Shown: piece by piece, positions 46,321-57,706 of the stretch
How the letters are laid out: each line of letters begins with the position of its first letter
Numbering within the stretch: position 1 is the stretch's first letter
From: Warburgia ugandensis
Taxonomy: Eukaryota > Streptophyta > Magnoliopsida > Canellales > Canellaceae
NCBI GenBank assembly: GCA_035236585.1
Contig: CP141138.1
Location: forward strand, 24,625,437 to 24,689,436
DNA length: 64,000 bases
Reading direction: 5' to 3'
The notes under the pieces: model-generated
The model's input: only the letters and a program-made list of their open reading frames with translations
What the model was told of the DNA's origin: nothing
Database searches by the model: none
Program-made: the position numbers and the translations under genes

Positions 46321-48379
46321 AAAGCAATAAGATGCTCTTTGAGAGGAAAATATGAAAACTAAATATACTATTTGGCAATCAAAGTTTTCTAAAGAATTAC
46401 ATGAATGCATTGGTTGACAAAATGATTTTTCATAGAACATAAACTTCCAATTTTTTTACCATACTTTCAGCTTTTAACATTAATATGACATCCACAGATG
46501 GAAACAATGTGGGGTTAGGGGGAAATTGCCTCCTCCCCTAATATTTTAAGAACCCAAATGGTCACGATAAGTGTAGACATCTCGAGTATCCTAAAGAGTA
46601 TACATTACCCCAAGATCATTATCTCCAAGATTTGGGTCATTCATCATGTACATCATGCAGAAATTAAGTAATCCTTGAGAAATCATCACATTTGGACAAT
46701 CCTACCCAATTGTGTTGGGTCTTTGAAAAATGAAATAGAAATTAATTATTTTGTTTTTTTACTAAAAGAAACATAGGCTTAAAGCATTCTATGGTAATGA
46801 AAATTGAATTCTAGCCTATCTAACCCATTTCAAAGATGATGATTAGGATAATGCTTTAATGATGATGACCCTCTAGTTTTGAAGCTTTGACTCAACCTCA
46901 ACTTTTGGGATGAAGCTACAACCTATTTTTGGTCTATTCCCCCCAAAGTCTCATCTTTTAAATAAATTCTTATTTGCAAATGAGCATGGATATCAGTGGA
47001 TGCTTATTTTGAAAATGGGTGTTATCATCATTTCATGATGCCCGTATGGAGCTAGGCCAACTTGAGTAAAAAAATAAATTTAATTGGGCAAGGATCATAG
47101 TTCATTTTACACTTGAAATCGATCTAGCTCAAGATATATCCACTAATAAAGAGCTAGGCCAATTATGCTCTAAATCTTGTTAAATTTTGATGGACTAAAA
47201 AAGAGTACATTGATTTAGGGAGATAACCATGTAAACTTTTGTTGGATTACTGAAGATTTGATAATTGTATGGAGATAATCTGGTGAAATTTTGTTAGACT
47301 AATGAAGTGCTAGCAAGATTTTCCCAAAATTGTCAAGCTTAGCTCAAATACACCTTAATCAGGCTAGATCTAATGCTACTAGCCTCACGTTGATTATATA
47401 TGATTTTGGAAACCTTTCTCCAATTTAACCTTGGTCACCAAGACCTACCTCCTTGATGGAGGGAGAGTCTTTCAAGGATAAGAGAGGTTGAGCAATGGTT
47501 CTACGACCTTAATACCCAAAGAATGTGTCCATTGCTTTGTTATAAGGTTGGGTGGTGTTAGGCATCAACCACCTGATTATACACCATTCTTTACTTATTG
47601 GTCAATGTGCAACATCTTTAGTCATAGGTATAAAGGGTTATTCATAAACTAAGTGGTCATGGTATGAAGAATACATAGGCAAGATATGCAAACAATGGCA
47701 TTATATCAAACATATGGGGCACATTATGCTCTATGCATACTAGTGTGACAAGTCCATGAGGGAAGACCTCCTTGGTGTTCCATCAACGACATAATGCAAG
47801 CATAGGTTCTAATGTACACTTGGAGGGTGCAAAGCTATTCTATCCTAGTTGATGTAATTCAATAAACATGTAAAGAACAAGAAAGGAAAACTGCTCCCAT
47901 GTCATATGCTTGAGGAATTGCATCTACTATGAGAGTACTTCTTAGAAGAGAGATGTTGGTGGGAGGAGAGAGTTTAATGTAACTCCTTCCTAGCTCCTCT
48001 AGAGAGTACAATTGTTGTACGCTATAAACTAGATGATTAAGTTAGAAAGCAAGAAAATTATTTTAGGAAGTAGAGAGATTATCATATTATATATGTAAGA
48101 TTATTTAAAAATGCTAAAAATTGGAAACTAAAAGAAAGTTAGAAAATTATATTGCCTAGATAAGGCAGAAATATGTAAGAAAACTAAAAATCCAAAAGAC
48201 TAGAAAACCAAAATATAATATGATATAAGAGCTCCCCTCATGTGTCTTCCAGGATAGTAAGAACATGCATGGAATACAGATTGCTTAATTTTCCCTAATG
48301 ATTCAGCCCTTTATATAGCCTCATCAAGGATACATTTGTATTATATATATATATATATATATTTAAGTTATTGCACTAG
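46321..48379. other. Gene-free decayed repeat DNA
   Basis: No recognised domain, gene or element ends. An (AT)n tract lies at 48340-48361. Confidence 0.35.
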
Positions 48380-48850
48380 CAACACTTAGTTCTTACGCCA
48401 GCAACATCTTAGTATGCTCAAAGGGATTAGACTTTCAAGAAATAGATAGGTGGCAAGGTCTTGTGCCATCAAAACCATGGGTCATGCTAGCTCAAGACCA
48501 TGGGTGATGCACAAAAACATTTCTCCTTACTCTAGATTGCCATGGAATCTGAGGAGGAGGGTATTAGGCTAGCAACACTTAGTGTCATGTTGGCTCAAGA
48601 CTTTGAGTAATGCATGCCACCATCATCCTTTTCCACCCCATGTTGTTCAGCAATGCTCAAGATGTTAAGGTGGAAGGTCTTCTGCCAGGGACACTTGGGT
48701 CATGCTAGCTCAAGATCCTGAGTGATGTGGCATCATCATTTTTCCCTACCTCGAGCTATCTTGGAATATTCCAAATACTAAGGTGAAGAGTCTTGTGCTA
48801 GCAACACCACTTGTCATGCTTGTTCAAGACCTTGTGCATTTTCAAAAAGT
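48380..48850. repeat. Four degenerate ~110-bp tandem units
   Basis: A phrase of the type GTCATGCTAGCTCAAGACC followed by a GAGTGATG- or GGGTGATGC-like word begins at 48481, 48584, 48699 and 48813. Spacings are 103, 115 and 114. Units also share TCTTGTGCTAGCAACAC and CATCATC/TTTCC words. The units are much diverged, so the array is old. Confidence 0.7.
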
Positions 48851-49224
48851 GATAAGGATCTTTTATGAGCCCATTAGATAAGGTATTTACATAGTTCCTA
48901 AGTATGCTAGAGGAAGGTTTTATTTATTATGATTTTCATGAAATTTATTTACCCATGCATCCCTTTTCCAAGTCTACATAAAATGTGTGATTCTTTGAAC
49001 AAACTAGATCACCAAATCCCCTGACTAATTTTTCGCTTGTTATTGACTTAGGTGGCCCCAAAATTAGGTATCTATGTAATGTGCTTATTACTTAGGCCAA
49101 AAAGTAGTTAAAACCCATATGGGTTAGAAACTTGGTCTATTGGTGTTTAGGTTCCACTTATAACCATTTACTTGTCTCTTATACCATTTTTAAAATCTTC
49201 ATTATGCAAAAGAGTCCAACTATT

Positions 49225-49595
49225 AGGAAGGTGGTTTCTTGATCAAGAATGAAGTACACTTTGTCAGCCCATAGGAAAAATCTATGTGTGGATCCATACT
49301 AATAAACTTGCAAACCGTCAAGTGCCAAACCACATAGCTTTGGTCATGGAAAATGGATATTATAATGGCACATTAAAATTTACAAAACCAAGCATTCACA
49401 TTTTTCTGACAAAACCCCTGTTAGAGCTTCTTGGAAGAAGGGCCTAGTAATATGCATTCAATGTAAATTTAGTGCTAATGGGTTGAACTAGTTATCCTCT
49501 ACAAAAATCATGTTGATATGGCACAAGTGAGTCCTAATACATATACTTCTTCCTTGAGCAAGTAGGAATAATTCTCTAAAGCATTTTTCTACACA
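49225..49595 (+). repeat. Dispersed repeat, copy 2 (partner at 43350-43720)
   Basis: Matches the first copy in order (GAATGAAGTACACTTTGTCA, CTAATAAACTTGCAAACCG, GCTTTGGTCATGG, ATCATGTTGATATGGCACA, CTTCCTTGAGCAAGTAGG), with more insertions. The tandem 70-bp amplification of copy 1 is absent here. Confidence 0.6.
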
Positions 49596-50700
49596 AAATA
49601 GGGGTAGAAAGAGACCAAGTTGACATTAAGACATATTCCCAATCCAATTGAGCAATCATAATATTATCAAATAAGAATAGAGGAATGGTATTTGGCTTGG
49701 CTTTTAACCTTCATAACTCTTAAGAGTGTCCTAAATATGGAACGCGGCCTGCTAACCTGAGACAATAGTTAAGCCCATTAGATAGGAGAAAAGACTTCTA
49801 AAATTTTCAACTTTGAAATAAAGAAAAGGTTACTAAATTCCATGAGATTTTAGTTCAAAATCTCCTCATCAGACGAAAAATAGAAAGACCCTATGGTAAG
49901 CTCTTTTCATCCTAAAGACATACAAACCCAAACTAGAACATGTCTTCTTCCTTTAGACTGCTCCATCTCAAGATATAAAGGCTAGAAGAAATTAAGCTTA
50001 TTCGTTGAGACAGCTCCATCTTGAGAGACAAAGGCTAAAAGTAATGAAGAGTTTCTAAAGTTGTCCTTGAGACCACTCCAGAAGCTTCACCATGGGAAAA
50101 AATCTAAGGTGGAGTTTTTAGTAAGCTGTGGATGGTTATATGGATGCTTCTCACCTTGAAGATGTAGTTTATATGGCTGCAGTTAAGCATAGCCTGAGTC
50201 TTATCAAAGTGAGTTGGTTTGAGGGTTTTATGTGATATGTAGGTTATGTGGTTGTGCTTAAGCACAACAAACAAGCTTGTCAAAATGAAGTTATAGGAGC
50301 ATGTTACATGGAGGTTTTTAGCAGGTTGTATGGTTGGTTATGTCGACGGTGCAAGTTATGTGGCACACACTTAGTCCTCTATACCAGGATCCTAAGCAAC
50401 TTGAAAATCTTTAGTCTATAGCTATCCATGAATCTCAAAATACTCTTTCACAATAAATGAAGTGACTTGGCTTTCAACATTACTAATCATGGGCCTAATT
50501 CTTCGAACTTTAGCTTGAACTTACAGATCCTATTTCATATAAACTATGTTTCATATTATTTCTCGTACTTAGCCTTTGTTATTAATTATTGAGACTCATT
50601 GAGAGATGCACAATTCTCTCTACCTTTGACAAGCAATGACTATGTAATATTAAATTGTACTGCTCTACAAATTCTAACAGTTTGGTACTCCTATCAATAT
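49596..50700. other. Gene-free DNA with short internal duplications
   Basis: Two ~85-base neighbours at about 49958-50045 share CTCCATCT(C/T)(A/G)AGA and AAAGGCTA(G/A)AAG words. At 50100-50360, GGTTATATGGATG/GGTTATGTGG phrases recur. No coding domain. Confidence 0.35.
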
Positions 50701-50729
50701 ACTTATCATTGAACAAATTTATGGTTTCA

Positions 50730-51720
50730 CTTCTGTGCTGCATTCATTCCTACAAAGAAGGTGTTCTTCAAGAATGCTAGAATATGTTTCTTTCTTTGCT
50801 GATATGATTCTTGAATCCACTTGTCCTCTCCCAAAGAAATGTTGGACCATTATAATCTAAACCTTTTCAAACTATTCTTTAGTTAGAGCTTTGTACATAC
50901 ATTGATTCCAAAGACTTTTAGAGGTTGAATCTTGTGACATATGATATAGTTTAAGGGATAATTTGTTGATAGATGTGCCCCAAATAGAACCTATGGACAT
51001 TGTTAGGGAACACCTCTTTATTTGCTACACAAATTGCTCTATCTTGGTATGTAATTATTGTCTTGGAGCACTACCATCCATAGCTTTCAACCAGTGCTAG
51101 AATAGTAATACATATGACGTTGTCATCCCATCTGAAAGCAAAGCATATCCAAATAGGCTTGTCTAGCCATGATGTTTTAAGCTCATGAAGAGGGCAAATG
51201 GCATAGATTATCTACTTAAGACATATGTAGTATCAAATGACATCACATGTGCTATAATAGCTACAGCCTTTATGAAACATTGAGTCAACCCAAAAAGTCA
51301 TGAGCAAACAATCATCTTCATCAGTGTCGATAATGAACTAAAAGTTAGGATTTCTCATGCATTGACTAAAAATAATGGAACATGCTCTTTGTATCTCTTA
51401 ACTTGCTCCTCTCTCTTTTTTGCTTGTCAATAATATTGCACAAATCTCATTCGTCATAGTCAGGCCGACCTTTATTTTTATTATGTAGTGTTGATACACT
51501 ATTGAAGTTTCAACTCTAACCACTCTTTATTTAATTTGATGACAACACCTTATGCAACCTGAAATAAGTTGAGCACTTTGAGAAGCACCGATGGTTGTAC
51601 CTTTGGTTGAGTGCAAATTTGGTGACATCCCATCCTTCTATTTACTCAATCTCATTTACATCTTACATCCAATTCAAGCATCTTAGTGATTCCTCTTACC
51701 ATTCATAATTAGTCTTTTAC
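50730..51720 (-). pseudogene. FAR1/FHY3-related MULE transposase relic
   Basis: Several minus-strand frames, in correct order, match the FAR1/MULE transposase family. The end of the FAR1 DNA-binding region (WDVTKF) is near 51620. Then come FDTTYV at 51220-51237, SMPFALFM near 51200, HHGQTSLFGYALLSDG near 51125-51170, WLKAMDGSAPR near 51065-51095 and AICVANKEVFPNNVHRFYLG near 50965-51025. The late WIQESYQQRKKHILAFLKNT and FFVGMNAAQK segments are at 50735-50820. Intact relatives read FDTTY, MPFAPFVGVNHHGQ, ALL, WLxAM and RHRFCLWHI. Frames shift several times and stops interrupt them, so it is dead. It may come from a Mutator-like transposon or from a host FRS gene copy; no terminal repeats were seen to decide. 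Confidence 0.7.
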
Positions 51721-53244
51721 TGTGGAACTTATTACAAACCCACATGATATGTGATCAATTTTTTATCTCATCTCAACTTTATGCTAGAAAGTTTTAAAAT
51801 TCCCAAACCCTATAAGAAATGCATAATTATTGTAAAACTAATAACAAAACTGCCAATTAAAATTACATTCAAGAGATGACACATATTTTGGAAAAATGTC
51901 CATTGACTATGTGTTCCACATCCTCTCTATCAATACCATATTCCATAGTGTCCACATGTCCACTTCCTCCAAATCCATTTGATGTACTTTTCTACAAAAT
52001 ATTTGGGCACAATTTAAGAAATAATATCTTTCTTTTTATCCATTGAAAAAGATTAATTGATCCAAATTTATGAAACCTTTAGTAACCCACTTCAAAATGC
52101 AAGCTAAAAAAGATTAAGGGATCCCAATTTATGACATAACAAACTACTATGAAATAGACTGAGAAGCTACGTTTATATTAACAATTCTTTCTAAGTCAAT
52201 AAAACTTGTTTTCAAGAGCTTATATAACCAGTTCAAAACATGTGTAAAGCTAAAACTGGGAAATATTGTAGAAAGAGTTCCTATAGTAGTAGAAGACTTA
52301 CAATTTTGTCTAAATAATCTCATGTTTTTACCCTAAAAACTTTAAAATTCATACAAAAAATGTTTGTTTGACATCACATAATAACAAAACTTGGGTTATA
52401 ACCCTTTTGAGTAAATAGAATCACAAAGTCCAAGTCCACTCTCATATCTTTGATAGTAACACATATAAGTTGGCAAATATCATTTGTTTAAAGTTATGAT
52501 TCCAAGGTTTTAATCTAGAATCCAACACACATAAAGCCATGTGATTATTGTAGCTATTACTTGGCCAAACAAACTATGGTTTAACCCATTCCAAAAATAA
52601 ATATTTGCAACTTGAAACATGAATAAAATAACATAGAGCTAAAACATTAAGCTCCTTGTTCATAAGTACTTTATACATGTTTTAAGCAAGCAAATAACTG
52701 TAAAAGAATAACAATACTAAAATAACTTGATCCATGGTTTGTATTCATCTATATCACTTACCATAATCTTGGACTAATTTAATCCTAGAATAAGCTAATT
52801 CATTGTTTATCATTCCTGTCCAAACAACCTCTGCAATACCCTGCCACAATGATGGACTAAACTAATCTTGATAGCTACCTCATCCATATTTTGTTATTCT
52901 CACTCAAACAACCCCTACATTACCTACCACAATTATAGAGTAACATAATCCTAGAAGAACTTTATTTCTAATTTTTTATTCCCATCCAAACAGCCCATAC
53001 AATGCCTCTAATATTCATGGAATAATGTACTCCATACCTATCTTCTCTAATTCATCAGAAATAAGACACAACTTCCCAATCTTTGATTTTTCTATCATTC
53101 CATCATCAAATGTAAATTCTAACACCCATTTCTTATAATCAATTTATAGCATTAGATTCTTAGTTCTAAAATAAATATAAAATTTCTCCAACAAAAGGCT
53201 CCAAAAACCAGTAATCAAAGGAACTCTTTCCAAATTGTGAAGCA
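51721..53244. other. Gene-free AT-rich DNA
   Basis: No gene recognised. At 52785-53005 a ~95-base phrase containing TCCAAACAACCTCTGCAAT-like words recurs two or three times. The left part might include the lost start of the transposase relic. Confidence 0.35.
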
Positions 53245-53525
53245 TAGTTCAAAAACTCATGAGTTGACTCAAAAAACTCGAGTTATTCAACTTAGTAAGA
53301 AATCAAGTTACTCATAGAATTGAATTGACTCTAACTATTCCACATTCTAACCAAGTCACCTAATTTGTTATATGTGCATACAAAGTGAAATTTTTAAATA
53401 TATAACTAAAATAATAAAAAAAATTATTAAAAATTGCACTCAAGCATTTTCAAGTTACACAAGAGTTGCTTTGAGTTCACTTGACTTGCCTACTTTTGAG
53501 TTGAGTTTTCAAGTTTTAAAACTAC
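53245..53525. mobile_element. 281-bp MITE with terminal inverted repeats and target duplication
   Basis: Left end TAGTTCAAAAACTCATGAG and right end (reverse complement) GTAGTTTTAAAACTTGAAAA form imperfect inverted repeats. GAGTTGACTCAA-type words lie inside both ends. The element is flanked by identical ATTGTGAAGCA direct repeats at 53234-53244 and 53526-53536. A duplication of 9-11 bases fits a Mutator-like MITE. It encodes nothing. Confidence 0.82.
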
Positions 53526-53861
53526 ATTGTGAAGCACCATGAGAAACAATGTTCAATTTTTTTGAGTTTTCAATAAAGAAAATAGGGTAAAAAATTGATG
53601 AAAAGCTTCATTCATCGATTCTCTTCTTAGAGTAGAACAAAAACTAATTTCAAAATTTCCTTTTCTACAAAATTTGAAAATTATTATTTTTCCATAAAAA
53701 ATTGTTAGGTAACCTTCAAAGTAAGAGAGAAGTGTGGCTTCTCTAGGACACTCCTAAGCTATATGATTAGTTAAACCTAAGCTAAATATCATTTCTCTTT
53801 TGGCAACTAACCTTATTATACCTTTATGCAGCTTCATAAGCTTATGCTATTGTGTCTCCTA

Positions 53862-53863
<2 letters not shown>

Positions 53864-53905
<42 letters not shown>
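53864..53905. repeat. (CT)n microsatellite
   Basis: About 20 CT units followed by a T run. Confidence 0.95.
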
Positions 53906-53907
<2 letters not shown>

Positions 53908-54403
53908 TTTTTTTATTTTCTTGAGAAATGGTGGGCACAAGCACTCACATGATCTCCTTAAGTAGCCTCAAATTCTAGATCTTGACAATTGAGCTCACTT
54001 TTGCACCACATTGACACACCCTTGTGTCTCTTTAGACTTGCAAATTGACTATACCTTCCAGGTTTGATTGAACAGCTTTCAAAAGAAAAAAAAAATATTT
54101 TTCAAGCATGAAAAGGAAACAATTTTCTTACTTGATTACTTAATGGGAAAATCTTTTGGATTCATATAGAATTGCTATATGGTGGCTGAATGCCAATATT
54201 TCACTTGGAAAATCTTGTACCAGTTACAAGTGGGACTTACTATTTCAAGGATCCAAACCATTAATCTAGTGGGGTATACCACAGACAAGTGATACTAGAT
54301 GGTCATGATTGCTAATCACATCTTTAACATGTGGTGGTTTGTTGATGAATATAAGTATTAATTTTTTTTCATGATTGTCTCTTTGCAAACCACAAGTCAA
54401 AGG

Positions 54404-54569
54404 CCGCATAAGCTAATTTGGCTCAATGGTTGGGTTGAGGTGTCTCTCCTATAAGTAGGCCACAAGTTTGTGGTAGTGCATCGCATTCCTTTATGGGATG
54501 TAAGAAAGGATGTTTGTACATTGAGGGAAGGTGGGATTGTGTGAGTTATTAGTCCAAAAAAAAAAAGAG
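54404..54569 (+). mobile_element. tRNA-derived SINE (not Au) with target duplication
   Basis: Starts CCGCATAAGCTAATTTGGCT, followed by a tRNA-like CTCAATGGTTGGGTTGAGG and AGTAGGCCACAAGTTTGTGG (degenerate B box). The body contains GCATCGCATTCCTTTATGGG, and the end is a run of 11 A. Direct repeats AGTCAAAGG flank it at 54395-54403 and 54570-54578. The A tail and duplication show retroposition. Confidence 0.75.
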
Positions 54570-54659
54570 AGTCAAAGGGCTAAAATAGTTAGATGGGTTC
54601 AAGTTTTGTGTTTGACACATCCACAACATGTCTTACCCATATACATAGATAGATCAAAT

Positions 54660-56117
54660 TATTGAAAAAGTAGGTCTTACTTTTGTGTGTAACTCATCCA
54701 TAGCATGCCCAAGAGTCAATAGTAAAGGTGGTCTTAAATCCAGACTCTACAAGTTAGCCAATAGATATTAGATTTCTCTTCAATTGGGGTACATACTTAA
54801 TGTCTTTCAATTGTACAACTATTCCATTTGATAAGTTTATCTAAACATATCCTTTTTTCAACAATGTTACATGGTTCATCATCACCCAAATAAACTTTTT
54901 CAAAATCCCATTTACATAATTATGAATAGTATCCTAAAGTGAAGTGTTGTGAAATGATGCATCATAATCTACTACTCACAAATCATTATGATCATTTAAT
55001 GAAAAAATTAAAGCAGAATCATTGCCATTAGAAATATTTATTGAGGGTGTGCTTTCTTGATTTTTGTACTCTAATTACTTCTTTGTAGCTCTGCAATCCA
55101 TTTTAGATGGTCCTTCTTACTATAGTTCTAAAAACATCTTTTCTTAGTGGAGGTTTAGATTTGTTGTTTGTAAACTTTGATCACGAATGATTTTTGTTTT
55201 CCATGTTTGAAGACCTTCCATGTCCATGGACATTTAAGGCTTTCTTTGACGCCTCACTTAAGGGTTCCATGGATTTTTTGTGTAATTTCTTGCTTAGGAG
55301 AACACTCATAATATCTTCATATTACAATTTTTTAGATCCACTTGAGTTACTTATTACTATTGTCAACCCGTTTAAACTATCTAGTAATCTTGATAGAATC
55401 AATAAGGCACAAACTTCACCTTCGAAATTAATACCAAATGATTCCAATTGGATAGTAATCTTGTTAAGCCTGTTTAGATGTTCCACAACACTTCCATTTT
55501 TGGTCATCTTTATATTGAACAATTTCTTCATCAAAGGTAAACTCAAGGTTTTTCATATATTCTAGATAACATAGCCATCAAATCTTGTGTTATCTTCTCC
55601 ATGGAGATATACTTAAGTTATGCAAATCATACATGGGGCATTTTTGTCAAGCACCTCCCATTTGTCATAAGTCATCTTCTCTAGTTTCTTCAATTTTTCT
55701 CCAAGGAAAAGATAAAGATCATTCTAATAAAACTAATCTTCTATTTGTATCTTTCATAATTCAAAGTTTGATTTATTGGATTTCATAGTTCTTACTTTCC
55801 CTTCTTCCAACATCACTCTTGCTTAAACTTGGGCTCTGATACTAGTTGTTATAAAGATGCAAAATGATGAAACATAAGAAACACACAGATTTATGTGGTT
55901 TCCTCTGAATTGAGATATGCCTAGTAGCTCACACTCGTTTCACTATCTCCACAGCTAGAAAATAATTGCCATAAGATAATAAGGCTTCACCACTCTTCTA
56001 AACCTTAGAGTCATGCAAATACATATATATTCTTACAAAAGACATAATTGTCCCCCCCACATTACAAAACAAAAAAATCGTATACCTTTTTCTTTTTCTA
56101 GGCTTCACCTCCTAACA
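54660..56117 (-). mobile_element. Copia-type LTR element, 5' part (fossil)
   Basis: Minus-strand element. A probable 5' LTR is at 55847-56117 (271 bp, TGTTA...TAACA ends) and a primer-binding word (TAGTATCAGAGC) at 55833-55844. A Copia gag frame is at 55194-55750, recognisable by FNIKMTKNGSVVEHLNRLNK and DEVxALL-like GEVCALLILSRL. Zinc-knuckle- and protease-region similarity extends down to about 54660. Integrase, reverse transcriptase and the 3' LTR are not found here. Broken in several places; old. Confidence 0.7.
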
Positions 56118-56182
56118 CCCCTGACAAGCTAAATTTTTTTAATACAAAGATATTATGAACGCCTTGAATACCAACCATTAAT

Positions 56183-57706
56183 TGTTTTTGGCAAGTACAC
56201 GGGCTATCATAAAATAGTTTGTGCAAGTACAGGATGATCTCATAAGGACTTGACCTAAGAAAGATGGAGTTTAAATAAAATTTAAGTTATCATAAATTAA
56301 TGAAAATAACTATAAAATAAAAACTTAGATAAATTGAATTAATGAAAAGTACACAATTTCAAGTTCAAAAGATAAAAATTGAAACAAAATATCAAGTGAA
56401 ATCCACTTCCTTAGCTTGATCATAGCAAGATTCTTCAATTTTAGTCACATTTGAGTTGTTCCACCTTCATCAATCCATCCCTCAAGTCTCTAATTAATAA
56501 TTTGATGTTTGGATGCCTTAGATTGAATTTTTGGTTTCAAATTTAAGATCAAATTTGCTAAATTTCCTATAAATTGCGTTTTGATGAATATATGAGAATT
56601 GATTGAAAATCTAAAAAGAAAAATAGCAAAAATTAACTTGATATTATTAGTTAATGCTAAACTATTCATCTAGTTAGGATTTAAACAAGGATTGGATCGA
56701 GTAGTTCTTGGATTAATTGAGAACATAATGGAACTCAGATAAAGCAAAATAGGGATAAGAATAAGACAAAATAGGGAAAAAGATGAATTGAAAATAAGAT
56801 GAAATAGGAGTTATAGATGGAATTAAGTAAATAATGCTAAGTGTAAAACAAGATTTTTTTCTAAAACTTTCTTTCTTTTATCCGTAATTAAGAGGAAGAA
56901 GAGGAGTTTGATGCAAGCATAGGTAGAAGATGACACAAGCGGGGAGATGGGTGAAAACGAAGTGAAAGAGAATAGGGAATGGTGAAGAAGAAACATGACT
57001 AAAGATCAGTTCGTCGATCCTCTTCTTTCTCTAGATTCTTTGGTTTCTACAGTGGAAAAGTCTTTGGTCCAAGCTTTCCTTTGGTGTAAAATGTGTATGG
57101 TTCAAGCTTAGGCTTCCAAAATATCCCCCTTCTCCTTCTTCCTTCATGCTATTTGTAATGTGCTTCCCTCTCTTAGTTTCCTCTTTCTTCTACCACAATC
57201 TCCTTTAATTTTTAGTTTCTTTTCTCTTTTAGAAATAGCATCAAGTCCTTCTTCCTTTAATATGTAAAATGTATTTTGAGAAGTCCCTTTAAATATAGCA
57301 ACTCATTGAACTCCTCCATAATAGCATGCTTTCCACTTTTAAAAGAACATCTTACTTCATCAGTTTCCTTTCTCTTACGGGTTTCCCATTCCTTCTTAGT
57401 CTTCAATTAGAAACCATTCCATCTTGTCTTTTAAGATGATTTGGCGTCGTTCACCTAGATTTGAACCATCCAATTCCCAATATGGTTGATCTTCAATATA
57501 AAAACTCAATTAGATTCATCTTGATCATACTTTAATCATCTAATTAGCTCTTAATGATCATTTAATTGTTAAATTTTACAAATCTATGATTAGATGATTA
57601 ATTGGAGCTAAAATTAAAATCTAAGCAAAAAATTACAAAATTGAGAGATTGGATGATCAATTAAATCCTAAATTAAGGTTTTTTAAGTAAAATTAAATAG
57701 TTAACA
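56183..57706 (-). mobile_element. 3' LTR of a Gypsy element (fossil)
   Basis: About 1.52 kb, TGTTTTTGGCAAGTACAC at the left and GTTAACA at the right. On the minus strand it is directly preceded by a GGGGGG polypurine tract (57707-57712), which marks it as the 3' LTR of the minus-strand element to its right. It shares ordered sequence with the solo LTR at 61205-63384: the AAGTACA...GATC...CACAGG-type start, TTCCACTTCCTTAG, AATTGAGAA, and the final run of GATGATCA-, CTAAATTA- and TTAACA-type words. Confidence 0.65.
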
